This document shows positions 21,915 to 22,121 of a stretch of 22,121 nt of DNA, in pieces. This stretch comes from CAYURP01 sp964447175. GTDB taxonomy: Bacteria > Zixibacteria > MSB-5A5 > SM23-73-2. Each line of letters begins with the position of its first letter. The first letter of the stretch is position 1. Made by a program: the position numbers and the translations under genes. Location: NCBI GenBank assembly GCA_964447175.1, contig CAYURP010000044.1, positions 1 to 22,121 of the forward strand, read 5' to 3'. Under the pieces are notes generated by a model. That model was not told where the DNA came from. It saw nothing but the letters and a program-made list of their open reading frames with translations, and searched no databases.

Positions 21915-21942
21915 TTGACATATCGGGGTTTTACATTATATT
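21915..21942 (+). promoter_or_regulatory. sigma70-type promoter for the gene at the right edge
   Basis: TTGACA (21915-21920), a 16-base spacer, then TATATT (21937-21942; 5 of 6), the same boxes and spacing as at 1788-1815. The leader to the ATG at 22042 would be about 93 bases. It begins only 9 bases after the kinase 4 stop. Confidence 0.6.
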
Positions 21943-21971
21943 TTATATAAACCAGGGGGGAGATCAGGGAT

Positions 21972-21992
21972 AACAGAAGGGGTAGTTCTGTT
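21972..21992 (+). promoter_or_regulatory. hairpin in the leader of the edge gene
   Basis: Perfect 7-bp stem AACAGAA (21972-21978) with TTCTGTT (21986-21992), loop GGGGTAG, followed by two more T and an A-run. It could be a weak terminator for kinase read-through, an attenuator, or chance. Confidence 0.3.
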
Positions 21993-22041
21993 TTAAAATG
22001 AGATTTTTTGTTTGACAAAATCATATCATAGGAGGTATAGC

Positions 22042-22121
22042 ATGAGGCGGATGCTAACGATTCTTTTTATTTTTTTAACGCTTCTTTTTTTATCATTTAA
22101 TAGTATCACAATGGGGATTGA
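22042..22121 (+). CDS. start of an exported protein, cut by the window edge
   Basis: ATG at 22042 lies six bases after a strong SD (GGAGG, 22031-22035). The 26 visible residues, MRRMLTILFIFLTLLFLSFN and on, form the charged and hydrophobic parts of a signal peptide. The product cannot be identified from this part. It has its own promoter, so it is probably not part of the kinase operon. Confidence 0.75.
   Translation, partial: MRRMLTILFIFLTLLFLSFNSITMGI

Noticed and set aside
22012..22017. TTGACA just before the last gene as its promoter
   Set aside because: The expected -10 position falls on the SD and early start region; the promoter at 21915-21942 is far better.

Overview
The window is 22.1 kb with every credible gene on the + strand. 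It looks like a chromosomal piece of a Gram-negative bacterium: it holds an outer-membrane secretin, lipoprotein signal peptides, a dockerin-bearing lipoprotein, SprB/PKD-like surface repeats, a secreted serpin and large Hanks-type kinases fused to TolB-N-like and TPR domains. That mix, with moderate-to-low GC, TTG starts next to strong Shine-Dalgarno sequences and many sigma70-like TTGACA boxes, suggests an uncultured lineage near the FCB group (Zixibacteria- or Marinimicrobia-like). This placement is inference; no rRNA or marker gene is present.

Region 1 (1-1766) carries a lipoprotein serpin with an inhibitory-type hinge and a downstream intrinsic terminator. Region 2 (1788-8301) is an exported-protein locus. 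It starts with a possible structured leader RNA. Then come secreted unknown protein A, a long surface protein with two SprB-like modules (one interrupted by an Asp/His/Cys/Gly 24-bp repeat) and a PGYWK C-terminal domain, and secreted unknown protein B, a paralogue of A bracketed by inward-facing inverted repeats. It ends with a tandemly duplicated Ig-like protein resembling the WxL-locus DUF916/DUF3324 arrangement and a short orphan secretin. No secretion ATPase, inner-membrane platform, pilin or usher is encoded here. This locus is the best candidate in the window for an undescribed system: a secretin pore plus an Ig-type periplasmic or surface protein, with three exported partners.

Region 3 (8302-10334) is gene-poor. 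It holds a 47-residue lipoprotein-like ORF and a dockerin lipoprotein whose signal peptide resembles it.

Region 4 (10335-21905) is an apparent operon of four tandem Ser/Thr protein kinases behind one good promoter. Kinase 1 is soluble (kinase, TolB-N-like, TPR). Kinases 2 and 3 are close paralogues with one membrane helix that should put their TolB-N-like and TPR halves in the periplasm. Kinase 4 is a soluble kinase-AAA/STAND-like ATPase-TPR protein. Kinases 2 and 3 share a 279-bp identical tract, which suggests recent gene conversion, and both are followed by tandem 7-bp repeats. Region 5 (21906-22121) has a strong promoter, a leader hairpin and the first codons of another exported protein cut by the window edge.

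All family assignments come from reading motifs by eye; no database search was possible.
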